A stretch of 64,000 nt of DNA from Eupeodes corollae (lineage: Eukaryota > Arthropoda > Insecta > Diptera > Syrphidae): positions 212,043,578-212,107,577 of the forward strand of contig NC_079147.1 of assembly GCF_945859685.1 (NCBI RefSeq). Reading direction: 5' to 3'. The notes under the pieces are model-generated. The model was given only the letters and a program-made list of their open reading frames with translations, did not search any database and was not told the origin of the DNA. The position numbers and the translations under genes were made by a program. Shown here piece after piece: positions 44,290 through 55,823 of this stretch (positions are counted from its first letter, which is position 1; each line of letters opens with the position of its first letter).

Positions 44290-46490
44290 ATATTCATATA
44301 TATAAAATTGTCTCGTCACAGTGTTAGTTTCCATACTCCTCCAAAACGGCTTAACCAATTTCAATGAAATTTTGCGTATATGTTCGGTAGATCTGAGAAT
44401 AGGTTTTTAACAATTTTGTATATTCCTAAGTGCTATGGTTTAATTGCATCAACATTATACAAGGTGCAACTTTCTTACGATAGTATTCAGTGACGCTATG
44501 TTCAATGTATTGTATTGGTTTGCTATATAGAGCAACGGTTCTCAATCTTTTTTAGTCGCGGAGCATTTTTTGCTTGAGAAATTTCACGCAGAGCACTTCG
44601 TTGCGCATATGCCAATTTTGTTCCGCGAAAAAGCCATCTTACTTCTGCGTGAAGAAGTAAAGACGTACTCGTATGTAGACTAACCATGTCATCACACAAT
44701 ACCTTAAAAAGCCTTGTATTCTTGGCCACGATTTAATAAGTTAATTATTTTCATGCTTTCGTCCAACACGTCATTAAGGAAGACCGGCATGACGGTGTAG
44801 AACGCAATGGCTACTGGTGCTTCCTTTATTCCAGTTAACCCATGGTATTTCATTTGTAATAAAAAAATGTCAGCACCTGTTGTAGTAGTTGGCAACGGCG
44901 GCTTGCAGAAGAGTAGATCTTCTTGAAAGGATTGTAGATATTGGTAGCGCACGAATACTATTAAAATAGCCAATTCTGCACCATCCGTTGATTCATCCAT
45001 TTGCAGCGCAAATTTTGTGACTTATTCGTAAAAGTAAAGTAGCTTTCACATTCTCCGCTAAGTCTCCGGTTCGTCTTGATATTGTGTTATTTGACAAAGT
45101 TACGGTGTCAACAAATTTGTTGGCCTTTTAACCCAACAAACATTCAACAATGTCTTTGACACACGGCTTTATTATGTTTTCAGAAGTGGTATGGGCTTCA
45201 CCAGTTTGCGCTATTTGGGAACTTAACAAGTAGGATGCCACCAACACATTTTCGTTCACTGCTTTTGAGGGATAATAGTTTGAGATTTAGTACGTTTATC
45301 ATACTTTCTTTTGAAGACATTAGTCAGTTTGCTTTTGTAATCTGGATGAATCCCTGCAAAGTGACTTTTCATTTTTGCTGCAAACATTGCACTGTTCGAC
45401 AACGTTTTGCGGCAAATTACTCATTGATGTTTGTTGCCACTTGTCTAAGCAAATCCAAAATTCAAATATGATTAGTTGTACAACCTTTTAACTGATCTTT
45501 TTTCTGTAGCGTCGATCACCGTGGCACTAGTAGGTACTAGACAAACTATCAAACTCAAAACCTTCAGAAATCCCTAACGCCGCCGCCTTCTCTATTGCGT
45601 CATTTTGTGCGGTTAAATGGATTACTATTTCAAGTAAATTATGATTTTGTTTGAACATACCCCTCAGTTGGAGATTCTTTGTCAGCTTCGGGTGCTTTTG
45701 CGGAGCATTCGCTTGTTTTTTTTTAATGATCCAGACCTAAGCCAGCGATTGATTCGAAAATTTAATGCATAAAAAAAAAATAAACTAAATCTCAAGCACT
45801 AAAAGCACCTGCAAATTTACTTCACCGTACTACGTTTAAAAGTATGCATGAATTGTTCTATTCCAATCGGCACTCTCACTAGTCTTCGTGGTATTGTATG
45901 TAATTAAAAGATCGGAAGCTTAAAATTAACCAGTTACTAGTCCGTCTTGAATTTTTTTACTTTTTCAAATATTGGATATTATTCGTGGAGCACCAAGTGC
46001 TCCGGGGAGCACACTTTGGGAAACCCGGCTATAGAGGATCAATTATTTCGGAATGCATTTACCAAATCAAATTTATCGTGAACTACAATACAATACTGTA
46101 AAAGCTGCGATTGTTGCACGCAATGTCTCACTAATGAATGAAGAACAAAGAACCATTTATGACCACATCATTCTCGAAGTTTTGGCAGGACAAGGTGGAT
46201 TCTTTTCTTTTGTATTGGATGCACCTGGTATAACTGGCAAAACATTCCTTATTTCGCTAATTCTTGATAAAATAGGATCAATTATGGTATCGCATTGGCT
46301 TTTGCATCTTCTGGCATTGCTCAACTTTGTAAAATGGAGGCAGAACAGCTCATTCTGTATTAAGACTGCCACCAGACCATGACCACAGTGCAGAAACAAT
46401 GTGAAATGATCATTTGGGATGGCATATGGCAGATATGAAAAAACGTGATTGTATCGATTTTTGCCGTGATGTAAAGAAGGGTTAATAATT
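44290..46490 (+). mobile_element. Helitron remnant, split by a hAT element
   Basis: The left part begins TTCATATATATAAAATTGTC, followed by CTCCTCCAAAACGGCTTAAC and CAATTTCAATGAAATTTTG, a recurrent 5' segment of arthropod Helitrons. After the hAT element (44533-46028) the coding part resumes at about 46050 with a PIF1-type helicase: SLMNEEQRTIYDHIILEVL, GGFF, DAPGITGKTFLISLI (Walker A, with the usual GGTGKT changed to GITGKT). It then frameshifts and decays by 46490. The Rep domain was not seen. Confidence 0.72.
44533..46028 (-). mobile_element. hAT-superfamily transposon remnant
   Basis: The reverse complement encodes SYLVASQIAQTGEAHTIAEN, IIKPCVKDIVECLLG, KFVDTVTLSNNTISRRTGDL (about 45240-45050), MDESTDGAELAILIVFVRYQ, LLFCKPPLPTTTTGADIF (about 45000-44870), and FKVLCDDMVSLHTSTSLLLH with AEVRWLFRGTKL (44700-44620). 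This order is that of ZBED5/FAM200-like hAT transposases. The ends CAACGGTTCTCAA and (reversed) CCGGGTTTCCCAA are similar inverted repeats, and flanking 8-mers ATATAGAG (44525-44532) and CTATAGAG (46029-46036) are a probable target duplication. Frameshifts and internal deletion inactivate it. Confidence 0.8.
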
Positions 46491-46932
46491 AAAGCGCTTA
46501 GAAGATGAAGGTGTTAGATGACATTTTTTTAATTTTTTGTTTTAACTTAAATTTCTGATTCATCTGCACTCTTCTATCACCTATAGATTCGTATTCAGCC
46601 AAAGATCAAGGTGTTAAATGCATATACTTTGGTAATGTGGATGAATGTGTTAAAAGCGTTTAAGTCCTTCTTACACAAAAATAATGATATCTGACTCATT
46701 AATTTTGTGTTATGTGCGCACTTAACACCTTCATCCAAAATTTATTTTCGTGAAAAAATTCTTCAAACTATGATTACACTGTAGTTTGCGACAATATTGG
46801 TAGCACACATATTAGTGAAACAGACAACTTCAAATACATAATTCTGAATATTTGTTGATAAGTGAAATAATAAGGTTACTATCATATTCTTGTAGAAGAC
46901 AGAGGTAATTTTAATTCATTGTTGTGCCATTA
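46491..46932. other. Unassigned
   Basis: Sequence after the Helitron helicase fragment. No motif was recognised. A helicase continuation is not readable. Confidence 0.4.
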
Positions 46933-47079
46933 ATACCCTGGTTACAAGAGGAGATCGAGGAATCGAATCGAATCGAATCGAATTGAGATTTCGATCCAGG
47001 TATATGGTGGCACTAAATCGAGGAATCGAATTCAAATGGAATGGAAATGACATTTGGGTTTTATTTGTGTTCGTACTGC

Positions 47080-48283
47080 TATAGTCTGTCCGATAAAAAT
47101 TGGCAGTACAGGGAAGATAGGGATATCTGCATCTCGTTCGCACTCTTTTCCTACGCATAAGTACCTTTCTCAAAAAAGCTCTTACAGGGTTGCCGTAATG
47201 CGCATTTTGAATTTGAAAAAGCTAAAAAAAATGACTGCAGGGTTACCATTCTTCTTTTTTACATTGAAATTTCATTTTGTTCATAATTATATATGAAAAT
47301 GAAATAATAATAATAATAATAATTCATTATTTGAAAAAAATTGGTGAACTATTTGTCTAATTGCACATTTATCAAAATCATCAATTTTAATTTTGCGACC
47401 AGATTGGTTTTTCTTTTTTGTTGGTGAGTTGTGGCCTTTGGTGCTGTTTTCCTTCAGAAGTCTGTATACTGTTCGTTCAGATACAGAAAAAATATCAACA
47501 ACCTGCTTTACAGCCTCGGTTTTGCTTTGCAGGTTCTTAGAAATAGCTTTTGTCGCCTCAACTATTTCTTTTTTTTGTCGGCACTCAAGTCCTTTGAGCC
47601 TGTTGATGTTGAAGCCATTTTTAATTTGCACAACACAATAAAATACAAACAACACCACAAAATCATAAAGATAATATACAAACAAAACAACAAAGGCACA
47701 ACACTAAAAAACAAACCACACAACAATAGAACAACAACAGCATAACAAAATTATTACAATAATGCACAAAAATAACTCGCAAAATGAACAAACCTACCGC
47801 CCGGCACAAGAATCTACGCAAATAATATACTTCCTCAAATAAAATGGCTTTGATTTTTATAACTGCATTTTAACTGATTTCCAGAACTTTAAAAGAAATG
47901 CAAAAGTCAAAACACAACACGATAACACTCATCGTTAAGAACTTTTAAAAAAGCTCTCAAAGCAAAAGCTCCTCAACAGAAACCCATTGAAAAAGTAAGA
48001 AAAAAATACGAAGTGAGTTAAGAAATTGAAAAAGGCAACTCTGAATGTGTGTGATTTAATGAGGGTTGAAAAGCAGCAGAGAACGATCAGTGCATGCTCA
48101 AGTGTGTGCCAGGTAGGTCGTTGTGGGATCTACGTTGGATGCCATCGAAAATTCATGGGTGTTTTATTAAACTTTTTAAAGGAGTTTCCTTCAATTGGGT
48201 ATTAGTAGAAAATAGCGCGCCACTGATTTTTAAAAAGCTCTCCCATAAGGCCTGTACTGCCAATTTTTATCGGACAGACTATA
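47080..48283 (-). mobile_element. 1.2 kb DNA transposon with perfect 33 bp terminal inverted repeats
   Basis: Bases 47080-47112 (starting TATAGTCTGTCCGATAAAAA) are the exact reverse complement of 48251-48283. Both ends have TATA adjoining GTCTG/CAGAC, consistent with TA target duplication as in the Tc1/mariner group. Inside, on the - strand, is an amino-terminal DNA-binding segment (47287-47685) but no DDE catalytic domain. It is therefore an internally deleted, non-autonomous copy. The perfect ends suggest recent movement. Confidence 0.85.
47287..47685 (-). pseudogene. Truncated transposase, helix-turn-helix part
   Basis: The frame encodes about 132 residues. The likely transposase part begins around GFNINRLKGLECRQKKEIVE and reads AISKNLQSKTEAVKQVVDIF, SVSERTVYRLLKEN, then a basic KKKNQSGRKIKIDDFDKCAI. 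SERTVYRLL is a typical recognition-helix segment, and the RKIxxDDFDKxxIRxxIxxFF tail is found in insect DDE transposases just before the catalytic domain. The frame stops in AT-rich sequence near the left repeat, so the catalytic domain is missing. The leading MFVYYLYDFVVLF is probably not native. Confidence 0.6.
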
Positions 48284-48899
48284 CGTGGTTTTATAGTAAT
48301 GATCTCAACACAAGGACGCACCAAATTAACTTCAGCTTAGAACAAACAAGAGGTAAAAACTTATCGCACGTACACAAGCAAAACCTCACACACCAACAAC
48401 TCGTTTCCCCGATTCGTTACAAATAAATTTTCGATTCGATTCACCTCTTTCAGTGGGATTGGATCGAGTAATCCTATTTCGATCCGATCCAGGTCTATAC
48501 GGCGCTAAATCCTGATTCAATTCGGTTTCAATTCTCTTTGTAAACGCGGTATAGATCTTTGAAATCTAATGAGAAAAACTTATTTTATCTACTGAAACAA
48601 GTTACAGGGTCTTTGTTTCAATTTATTGAAGTAAATTACAAAAGCCTAAGTGAATTCAATTGACTTTTACTTAACGTGCAACGTATTCGTTTAAAATGTT
48701 GCAGAGATAAAAGATGCTTCATAGGGTATTTAAAGCAAATCAAGAAGTTACCGGTAAGAAAAAGGTAAGTCGTTTAAACGAAAAGTGCTGAAGAAAAATT
48801 GCCAATTCGTGAATACTCAAATACCACTGAAAAGTTTAAATGTCAAAGTAAGATAAGAAAACATATGTACATGTTTACAGTTCCTAGCTATATATACTT

Positions 48900-49790
48900 A
48901 TGAAACTGATGCTTATGATGGCCTTTCAGTGATATCAAACGCTGCTCTTCAAGCTCCCACAAGTCTTAATAGTAGCGAAAGTGAGATGGACTTTTCAATA
49001 GAAGGCAACGATGAGTACATTTCCGATTTAGAAACAGAAACTAGCAGTAGCAATGATACAGATTTTAGGGAAAATGAGATCACGTTTGAGCCAGAAGTAG
49101 AACTTGAAGAAGCAATAGTATCTAATGTTTTTCCAAAATCTCCAAAAAAGCAAAGACAAAACCGAAAGACCATATCAAATGGAAAAAAACGAAAGGTTGT
49201 CTTGTTAAGAGCACATGGTAAGGAATATTTTCTCAAAAAGGTGTAGTTATGAAAGAAAAAATGTGAATAATGGAAACTTAAGTGAACCTTGCAAAAACTG
49301 TCGCTATCACAGTTAACAAAATATCGATTTGAGTGCAAGAAAAGAAATGATTTCTGGGTTTTACTCGTATAAGTAAGATGTTAACGCGAAAAATGCAGTG
49401 TTGTTTAGGACCATTCAAATGAAATCTCCAAAAGAGCAACCTTAAGCAAAAGTTTGCTCTTTGTTCCATTTTCCAAATAAGTTTAAGAAAATTAAGAATA
49501 ATACAGCAAAAGGTCAAATCTGGACTGCCAGTTCCCTCACCGGACAAAAGAGGAAAACATCTTGTTCGGGCAAATAAAGTTCAGGACAAAGTTAGGGCCT
49601 AAATATGTGAGCACATAGGGAAGTTTTCTACGAAAGAGTAGCAATATTCCAGAAATAAAAATCCATTTAAAAAATATCTCTCTCCACTTCTGAGCGTGGA
49701 CGTGACGCACTACAAAACTTTTTATAATTTGACAATTCAACATATTCTGGGTAAACACAAATTTGTATTCTTTCAATTAAAAATATTTTT
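48900..49790 (+). pseudogene. Broken ORF of an unassigned insect TE-like protein
   Basis: A 105-codon frame at 48929-49246 is acidic at first (SSESEMDFSIEGNDEYISDL) and basic at the end (KKQRQNRKTISNGKKRK, AHGKEYF). In other frames the sequence continues with CKNCRYH-like pieces near 49290, VPSPDKRGKH at 49531-49560, a VRAxxxxHIGKF piece, and LTIQHILGKHKFVFF near 49730. The order resembles uncharacterised, probably transposon-derived insect proteins with a GKxYFSxKGK/CxxCRYKC region followed by an SPDKRGKH block; that likeness is recalled, not searched. A single-exon host gene is unlikely given the frameshifts. Confidence 0.4.
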
Positions 49791-51655
49791 TAAGTTATGT
49801 GCTAATCTTATGAGCCCATCTTCGATGTTTTCATACAAATACCTAATTCAGCTTTTTGGCATTTTTTTAAATTGATTTTAATTTTAAATTCGTTCGAATA
49901 AATAAAAAAAAAAAAACAAGTATAAATATAAGTCAATTAAGTAAAACTATAATCCGCTTTATAAGAAATGGTGCTGTTTTCCCTGTAATAAGCAAGCAGC
50001 AGCCATATTTTTAAATCAACGAAATTCAATCTGTGCGGAAAATATTTCAATTACCATTCCAACATCATTCGAAATATGTGCTAAAGTGGTGATTTCAATT
50101 ATTTTCAAACTTTAAGCTATTACCATATCCGACGAAAGGAAGTTTAAAGAATTCGGTAATATGCCCTGCTCTACTAATTTGAAGTGATCTTTTAATTATT
50201 TATTATACTAGGATTCTCTATTTTCAATTCCTTGTAATTTATTGTAATAACCACAATAGAGGCAAAGTTATAGTTTATAGTTCTGAAAAAAAAACACAAA
50301 AACATGTACTTCCAAAGCATCTGGTATGTTTTAGATACTTATGGGCATGTCAGAAACTGACAGCGTCGATCGGTAGGTAAGTTCAGAAATGATAAGGTAG
50401 TCTTGGGAATTGGCAATGAGTTCATCCAACAATTTCATAATTAAGTTTTACAACGAGTGCGAAAGTGCAGTAGTCCGATTTTATTCACCGGGAGTAAAAT
50501 TCGTAGAATTCTGTAATTTACATGATGGTAACAAAACAGCAACAATAATTTATCTCAGTGTAAATTAATCAAGATTGCTTCAAGCCGGCTAGACTGGTTC
50601 CAATTTGAACATCAATACTTTTTCTGTTCAATTCCTACATATACTCGTAGCTATCTGTCTGTCTGTCTAAATATCTAGCAACACATTCGCCAAGCGTCAA
50701 ATGATTAATTCATTTGCTCTCTCAACACCACCAGATGGGGTTGTGTTGCTATAATGCTTTGATCTTGTTGCTGGTAATTGCATACTTGAGTTGTTGCATT
50801 TTGAATTGCATTGCATTGGACTGCATTACCACCGCAAGATTGTAGTGTACAGAGAGTGCATCGTTGTTGTGATCACAAAACTGTACGACAACTCAAGATC
50901 CAGTATTATTTTGTAGATACGAAATACCTGACGTCTGTTCATACAGCTCAACGCAGCACAGCGCAGCGCCCCATTTAAGCGCACAGTTAATGGCAAATCC
51001 AAAGAGAGCTATGCTTTTGCTGCACGAAATGAAAATGGAAATAATGACAACAATCACAGAGCATGTGTCACTTTTATGTTCTCAAAGACCATAATTAAAT
51101 GCACCAGTGGTCAATCGGACAAGTTGTAATAGACTGACGGTAATTTATAGAGTAGATGTTGTAGCTGATGTCGCACTATTTTTGTGCACCTTAGGATTTT
51201 TATGTGGAAGATAAACATAGGTATAAAGTGTATAGAGAAAACACTGACAAAAATTAATGGGGTTTTAATATGTTTCTACGTGTGGCAATAAAATATTTTC
51301 GAAAAATAATATATTCACAAATAAGCTTGGTTAAGTTGCACATAGTTGGAAATATAAAACAGGACAACAGGTTTATCAGACCTTACTTTGAATCTGACTG
51401 AAAAATTGTCCCATTTACTCCGGTTTACGATATGTTTATGGCTTTTGTGCATCAAGAAATCAATTAGTTCTTTTAACAATCGGGTTCATAAATAACTTAA
51501 AAAAAAAAAACAAGTATACGCCCAAGTTACCCATTAAGTCAAATTAATACAAAACAATTTCGAACTTTCAACAATTTACATATTTTATTGCTTTGAAAAA
51601 GTTTGTGAGAGTGAGATTCATTGAGAACTGTCAATATTCATTCGAACACGAATGC
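49791..51655. other. Intergenic, no gene recognised
   Basis: AT-rich sequence with a TCTGTCTGTCTG microsatellite near 50656 and a GC-richer patch at about 50945-50990 (CAGCTCAACGCAGCAC). Neither strand shows coding or TE signal. Confidence 0.45.
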
Positions 51656-51989
51656 CTGGTGTGATTCATATCGGGTTTTCCAATAGGAACCTGACAATTT
51701 TTAATTTAATTTGTGAACGCAGCCTATTTAATAATCATCTCAACGTCATTGTCAATTTATTCAGTAAATTCAACATTAACGTTATGGTAAAGCACACGAA
51801 TTAGCATAGTCTACAAATCAAAAACATTTGCTACCGAAATTAGGAGTCAGTAACAGCAACGATTTTCGGTCATAATTGTCGTCCAACTAGAAAAGCAATA
51901 ACAAGTTTCGTGCAAAAATTTGAGTCTACATATTTGTTGTGCAATGTTGTCGTGTGGCAGTGATACAAAAGTTAGGTCGAAGTGTCAAA
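51656..51989 (+). mobile_element. 5' remnant of a mariner-like element
   Basis: After ATATCGGGTTTTCCAATAGG (a possible terminal repeat) and a non-coding leader, one frame at about 51860-51960 reads FGHNCRPTRKAITSFVQKFE then STYLLCNVVVWQ. This matches the start of the transposase fragment on the - strand near 39780 (QKFESTYSLCDVAVSVR). It ends where the next LINE begins. Confidence 0.6.
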
Positions 51990-52055
51990 AATATCAAACT
52001 TCGAGAAAGCCTTTGATAGCGTTGACAGGGAGTATATGTGATTCGCTCTACGGAG

Positions 52056-54785
52056 CAATGGGCCATAGACAGCTTTGATCCATATAAATCTCCAGGACCA
52101 GACGGATTTGCGCTAACGTGGTTCGGAAAAAGTTACTCACTAAATTCGACAGACCCCAAATTAATGACTTTTTATTATTTCATTTAAAAGAAAACAGTCA
52201 TTCTGGAAGACTATAAGAAATTTATGAGACTGTTATAATTTCAAGTAATGGTGCACATTTTAATTTTATAAAATGCAAGCTACAAAACTTTTTACATCCG
52301 CGTTACTTTACGGTTTTCATGAACCAACTTTGTTACTAAGACGTTAGGTACAGAATACTTATTTAAAAAAAAACTTATATAATTGGAGTTACAATTATGT
52401 TACATAAGGGTTTTTGACCCATTTGATTGAGACCGAAAAGTGACGTGTCTCGATATAAGTTACTGAGTAGCTACAGTGCAGTTACAGAAAAAATGCGTAA
52501 CTGAATAGTGGCCTTATGAGATATGTTTCCTAATCTTTGTTACTATTCAAAAACTAAAATTCTTTAGTAATTAACTCATATTCGAAATCCATATAAATCT
52601 ACAGGACCAGACGGAATCATTTCGGCCGAACTACAAAAATGCTCAGACATAATCATTCCACCATTGGTAATCATTCTGAGAAGCTGTTTAAGGTTGAGAT
52701 ATATTCCCAAAGCCTGGAGAATGGCAAAAGTAGTCTTCTTTTCTAAAGCAGGGAAACCCTCCCACGTTAACCCTAAAGATCTACGACCAATCAGCCTATC
52801 ATCCTTCCTTCTTAAAACCTTGGAAAGATTGATTGAAATTTACATCAGACATAACTTAAAACCGTGTCTCATTTCCACAGCTCAACATGCTTACTCTAAG
52901 GGAAAATCAGTAGAATCAGCACTTCACTCGCTACCTCGAATACAAAGAATATAACTTAGTAGATATTGAAGGAGCTTTCAACAACGTCAGTTACCAGGTG
53001 ATCACAACAGCAGTTTAAGCTGAAATTAGAGAAATCACTCATAGATCTTATAAGTCTCATGCTCAAAAGCAGGACAATAACTTCTAGCATGAGAAGTTTT
53101 ACTACCACCAGATCGGTGAATCGAGGCACCCCCAAGGCGGGGTCCTTTCGCCTCTTTCATGGAACATGGTAGTAAACGCCCTACTTACATCATTGGAAGC
53201 AGGGGGTTTCAAGGTGATTGCCTATGCTGACGACGTTGCAATATCTGTATCTGGGAAGCACCCCCAAGTTCTCTCGGAACTAGTACAAAATGCCTTAAAT
53301 AGGCTAACAAAATGGGCTAAGCAATGTGGCTTGGACGTCAATCCACATAAAACAGAATTAATACTCTTTTCGAGAAGATACAAAATTCCTCAGATTAGCC
53401 CATCGAAGAGTAAAGGAATACCATTAAGTTTTTCCGACCAAGCTAAATATTTAGGCCTCATTTTAGACAACAAACTAAATTGGAAGGCAAATATTGATGA
53501 AAGAGTAAAAAAAGCTACTGTAGCGCTTTTTACTTGTAAAAAGGCCATAGGATCAAAATGGGGCTTCTCCCCAAAAATAACCCACTGGCTTTACACTTCG
53601 GTAATTAGACCGATACTCATTTATGGAGCTGTCGTATGGTGGACCGCACTGGACAAGATGGTAAATCTAAATAAGCTCATCAAAGTCCAGCGGTCAGCAG
53701 GTATGTGCTGGAGCACTTCGCTCAACACCAACCGCAGCACTGGAAGTGCTTTTAAACCTAACACCTCTTGACATCGTCTCTTAAAGCTTCCATGTGTCCA
53801 TCCCTTCCTAATGGGAAGAAGAGAGACCCCTGGAAAACGATGCGGTACACTTCTATACTGACGGTTCAAAGACCGATCACGGAGTTGGAAGTGGTATCTA
53901 TTCGGAACAACTGAATCTCAGTCTATCATATAGACTTCAAAATCAATGTAGTGTATTTCAGGCAGAAGTAATGGCGATTAAAGAAGCACTATCCTGGCTC
54001 AAAGAAAACGTTATATCTTGCAAGGATATACGAATCTAATTGGGCAGCCAAGCCGCTCTTAAATCTCTCGCGTCTGTCTCTAGAAACTCTCAAATAGTAA
54101 ACGATTGTCGATTATATTTGAATGAGATGACGGAACAGTTTAATATTCACCTCATTTGGGTGCCGGGCCACAGAAACATTCCGGGAAATTGCAAAGCCGA
54201 TGAGCTCGCCAAAAACGGAACACTTCTGCCTCATGTTAGACAAAAACATAACATAGGAACACCACTTGCTACATGCAAATATCTTCTCAAATAATATGCT
54301 CTAGATTCAACAAATGCTACATGGTCACAGAGTACCACCTAGCAACCAAGCAAATATGGCCAAGAATAGACTTAAAACCGTCAAAAGGCTTGATATCCCT
54401 GATATGATATCGTAATATATAAGCTCTACAATTGGTGTAATAACAGGACACTGGCTAATAGGAAGACATGCTCTGGCTAGGGGTCTACACAAATGACTTT
54501 TGAAGAAGCTGCATGGACGAGGAGAAAGAGGAAACAGTCCAACACCTTCTATGTACGTATCCAGAACTTTCCATTAGAAGGAATAACTTTCTCGGTAATC
54601 CCTTTTTCGATAATACCAGTGAACTGGCAACGATTGACACAAAAGGTCTCTCTAACTTTATTAAAAGTACCAAATGGTTTGTTTAAGTTCATTACTCTCC
54701 CAGTTTGGTAGTGTCTCACAATGGACCCTTGAGGTCTACGTGTGTCAATGACATCTGGACAGCCACTCCAACCTAACCTAACCTA
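52056..54785 (+). mobile_element. RNase H-bearing LINE inserted in the RTE-type LINE
   Basis: An 11 bp target duplication GCTCTACGGAG flanks it (52045-52055 and 54786-54796). Motifs: DPYKSPGPDG (interrupted at 52107-52586), LRLRYIPKAWRMAKVVFFSK, DLRPISLSSFLLKTLERLIE, then a frameshifted stretch, then a 201-codon frame (53166-53771) with GFKVIAYADDVAISVS, GLDVNPHKTELILFSRR, KYLGLILDNKLNWKANIDER and SVIRPILIYGAVVWWTAL. RNase H follows (VFQAEVMAIKEALSWLKENV near 53960; HLIWVPGHRNIPGNCKADEL near 54150) and a CCHC-like end. The tail has TCTGGACAGCCACTCCAACC and AACCT repeats. The layout fits the LOA/I group. It is the most complete copy here, but broken. Confidence 0.87.
52107..52586. other. 480 bp insertion in the RNase H LINE with flanking 29 bp repeats
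   Basis: The LINE coding words ATCCATATAAATCT and CAGGACCAGACGGA occur twice, at 52078-52106 and 52587-52615, with one mismatch. The 480 bp between are non-LINE, AT-rich, and carry no recognised coding sequence. The flanking repeats could be an unusually long target duplication or a repair product. Confidence 0.6.
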
Positions 54786-55823
54786 GCTCTACGGAGGAGA
54801 GGCATCCCAGAAAAACTAATTGCTATTATTAAAGCAACATATGATGGATCCAAGTGTCACGTTCTGCACGATGGTAGGTTGTTAGATGATTTTGAAATCC
54901 GTATTCTGTCGCCAATATTGTTTTTGTTGGTGATAAGCGATGTACTGCGCTGAACTCTGTCAGGTAGCGGAGGGATCCAATGGACTTTGACATCCTATTT
55001 AAAGCACTTGGATTACGCGGACGATGTTTGGTTACTCTCTCATAATATCATGTCTCCATCAAATCAAAACGAGTGTGGAGAGAGAAGCAGAAATTGTAAG
55101 GCTGAAAATTAATTCCGGCAAAACAAAAATGATCAGTTCCTAAACCCAACTGATCCTCTCAAATAAATATTTTCTCGCAACCGATGGAAAAAGTGGAGAG
55201 CTTTCAGTTCGATGGAAGTATCGTCTCCATCGAAGGGGGAACCGAACAAGACGTCATCTGCCGCAACGGCAAACCAAAAGCCGCGTTCGCTATGTTGTCG
55301 AAAATTTGGAGGAATAACTGGATCAGCTTAAGGACAAAGCTTAGACTGTTTCACACAAATGTCGAATCTGTGCTTCTTTATGGGTGCAGCACTTGGAAGG
55401 ATACTTCAGCCATTACAAGAAAGCTTCAAACCTTCGTGAATAGTTGTCTTCGTATTATTCTAAGGATTTTATGGCCAAACCGTTTATCAAAGGAGGTCCT
55501 TCATAGAAGGACAGGCCAGGAACCTATAGACTCTATAATACGATGGAGTGAGTGGCAATGGATTGGACATAGGCTTCGAAAAGGTAGCGACTGCATTGCA
55601 GGCCAAGCAATGCAGTGGAATCCGCTCACTCAAGAAGGAAGAAGAACTGGACGACCGAGGAGCACATGGTGTAGTACAGTCGAGGCAGAATCAGCGTCAC
55701 AAGGCAAAAGTTGGAGGGAGCTGAAACACATCTCCGGAAACCGTACGCAATGAGCATAGAGGCCCTATGCTCTGTGGGGTTTTCAACGGTCTTAACAGGC
55801 CTAAGGACGTAAGTAAGTAAGTA

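Larger units (their letters stand above)
46933..48552. mobile_element. Outer inverted-repeat structure enclosing the 1.2 kb DNA transposon
   Basis: The left end ATACCCTGGTTACAAGAGGA and the right end, read in reverse as ATACCGCGTTTACAAAGAGA, are imperfect inverted repeats. Both arms continue into AATCGAATCGA-type repeats and a CGATCC-AGGT-TAT-GG-GC-CTAAATC block. The inner element 47080-48283 lies entirely between the arms. The likely reading is a non-autonomous DNA element that received the inner transposon. Its superfamily is unknown. Confidence 0.5.
51990..55823 (+). mobile_element. RTE-type LINE (third family), split by the RNase H LINE
   Basis: The left part, 51990-52055, encodes NFEKAFDSVDREYM. 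After the inserted LINE it resumes at 54786 with ALRRRGIPEKLIAIIKATYD, CHVLHDGRLLDDFEIR, ILSPILFLLVISDVLR (the usual GVRQGC before it is deleted), DYADDVWLLS, and a 189-codon frame (55184-55753) with GSIVSIEGGTEQDVICRNGK, LFHTNVESVLLYGCSTW, EWQWIGHRLRKGSDCIA and GRRTGRPRSTW. The 3' end is CGTAAGTAAGTAAGTAG near 55823. It is 5'-truncated and inactive. Confidence 0.83.
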
